Source: Sulfuricurvum sp.
GTDB taxonomy: Bacteria; Campylobacterota; Campylobacteria; Campylobacterales; Sulfurimonadaceae
NCBI GenBank assembly: GCA_024635855.1
Contig: JAGXHZ010000142.1
Location: 1 to 34,520, forward strand
Direction: 5' to 3'
Length of the DNA: 34,520 bases
Position 1 is the stretch's first letter. Each line of letters opens with the position of its first letter. The translations under genes and the position numbers were made by a program. Below, in pieces: positions 33,785-34,520 of the stretch. The notes below the pieces were generated by a model that was not told the DNA's origin, made no database searches, and saw nothing but the letters and a program-made list of their open reading frames with translations.

Positions 33785-34520
33785 CTATTTCAACTCACCC
33801 CAGTGATTTCCAACGTGCATCGAAGTTTTTAACGGAATTTTCAACTGCATAATCTCCTCCATCATTTCCACAAATTCTGCTGCCAATACTTCTGCAATAT
33901 CCTCATCGGCTTCAAAAATCAATTCATCGTGAATTTGTAAGAGCATTCGGGCGCGAAGCCCCTCTTCTCGAATACGTTTATCAATTGCATTCATGGAAAG
34001 CTTGATAAGATCACTGGCAGAGCCTTGGAACACTGCATTGACGGCTTCTCTCTCGTAAGCGGCTTTTAGCATCGGTGTAGCGGTAGCAAAATCAAAATAA
34101 CGACGACGCCCAAGGAGTGTTTCAACGTATCCCATCTCTTTCGCCTGTTCTACAATAGCGGAAAAATATCCTTTGACACTGGGGAAGGTTTCAAAATATT
34201 TCTCAATAATTTCTTTAGCTTCTTTACTGCTGATTCCTAACGTATCCGAAAGTTTTTTCGCCCCCATCCCGTAGAGTAATCCGAAATTGACTGTCTTGGC
34301 AATATTGCGTTTGGATGCAGCATCAACTTCCCCAAAAAGAGAAATAGCAGTTTGCGTATGAATATCGAGATTATTATTGAACGCATCGACTAAGACTTTA
34401 TCTTCGGTAAAATGAGCCAATAGTCTTAATTCCATCTGCGAATAGTCAATTCCGATCAGTTTTTTCCCCTCAGGCGCGACGAATGCTTCACGAATTCTCA
34501 TTCCAAGAGCTGTTTTGACG
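33785..34520 (-). CDS. polA: DNA polymerase I, C-terminal polymerase domain (5' part outside window)
   Basis: The frame runs to the window edge with no stop, giving about 245 residues. The visible part is the family A polymerase palm and fingers: motif A IDYSQMELRLLAH, the O-helix RNIAKTVNFGLLYGMG with the nucleotide-binding Lys, Phe and Tyr, and motif C LLQIHDELIFE with the catalytic HDE. It fills gaps in repair and removes RNA primers. The Met at 34501 is internal; residues VKTALG precede it and the real start lies beyond the edge. Whether the 3'-5' exonuclease domain is intact cannot be seen here. Confidence 0.96.
   Translation of the reverse strand, partial: VKTALGMRIREAFVAPEGKKLIGIDYSQMELRLLAHFTEDKVLVDAFNNNLDIHTQTAISLFGEVDAASKRNIAKTVNFGLLYGMGAKKLSDTLGISSKEAKEIIEKYFETFPSVKGYFSAIVEQAKEMGYVETLLGRRRYFDFATATPMLKAAYEREAVNAVFQGSASDLIKLSMNAIDKRIREEGLRARMLLQIHDELIFEADEDIAEVLAAEFVEMMEEIMQLKIPLKTSMHVGNHWGELK

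Overview
The window looks like a chromosomal stretch from a free-living member of the Campylobacterota, closest in style to Sulfurimonas or Sulfuricurvum. This rests on protein style and gene order, not on a database search. The backbone is AT-rich. It carries a cytoplasmic FlgS-type flagellar kinase, a MurF with a membrane N-terminus, and the order pyrD - M16 peptidase - dapA - short-chain reductase (then pgsA), which I remember from Helicobacter. The order fapA-like - ruvA - ddl - hydrolase - murF next to murJ - cysS - msbA is one I remember from Campylobacter.

Region 1 (1-8355) is a Lap/Bap-type adhesion module. On the minus strand a promoter near 7560 drives tolC - ABC exporter - membrane fusion protein - LuxR-type regulator as a tight operon. 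Just downstream, with its own probable promoter, is the start of a very large secreted adhesin that runs off the left edge. Its first ~120 residues look like a LapA retention module with a TAAG motif, the signature of a LapG protease site. Ig-like, cadherin-like and 104-residue tandem repeats follow. An exported OmpA-family protein is divergent from tolC.

Region 2 (8343-23328) is core housekeeping. The minus-strand genes are fapA-like, ruvA, ddl, an alpha/beta hydrolase, murF and a HIT-family hydrolase. The plus-strand genes are murJ, cysS and msbA, then pyrD, an M16 peptidase, dapA and a FabL-like enoyl-ACP reductase. Peptidoglycan precursor synthesis and flipping (ddl, murF, murJ, dapA), lipid A export (msbA) and fatty-acid synthesis share this neighbourhood.

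Region 3 (23329-25428) looks like an accessory insertion that splits an ancestral operon. It holds a hairpin repeat, two unrecognised exported proteins and a BrnT/BrnA toxin-antitoxin pair.

Region 4 (25429-32191) returns to core genes: pgsA, rseP and yggS in one overlapping operon, then a membrane c-di-GMP phosphodiesterase with a degenerate GGDEF domain. Convergent to these are flgS and an M18 aminopeptidase.

Region 5 (32204-33779) is a second accessory patch. It has a RelE-type toxin with a ribbon-helix-helix antitoxin and a clear operator, an orphan HigA-type regulator, and a four-helix membrane protein with internal duplication, bounded by a perfect 28-bp inverted repeat. The window ends inside polA. 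I see no rRNA, tRNA, CRISPR array or insertion-sequence transposase. No gene-free stretch exceeds 300 bases; the longest is 7463-7713, which holds divergent promoters.
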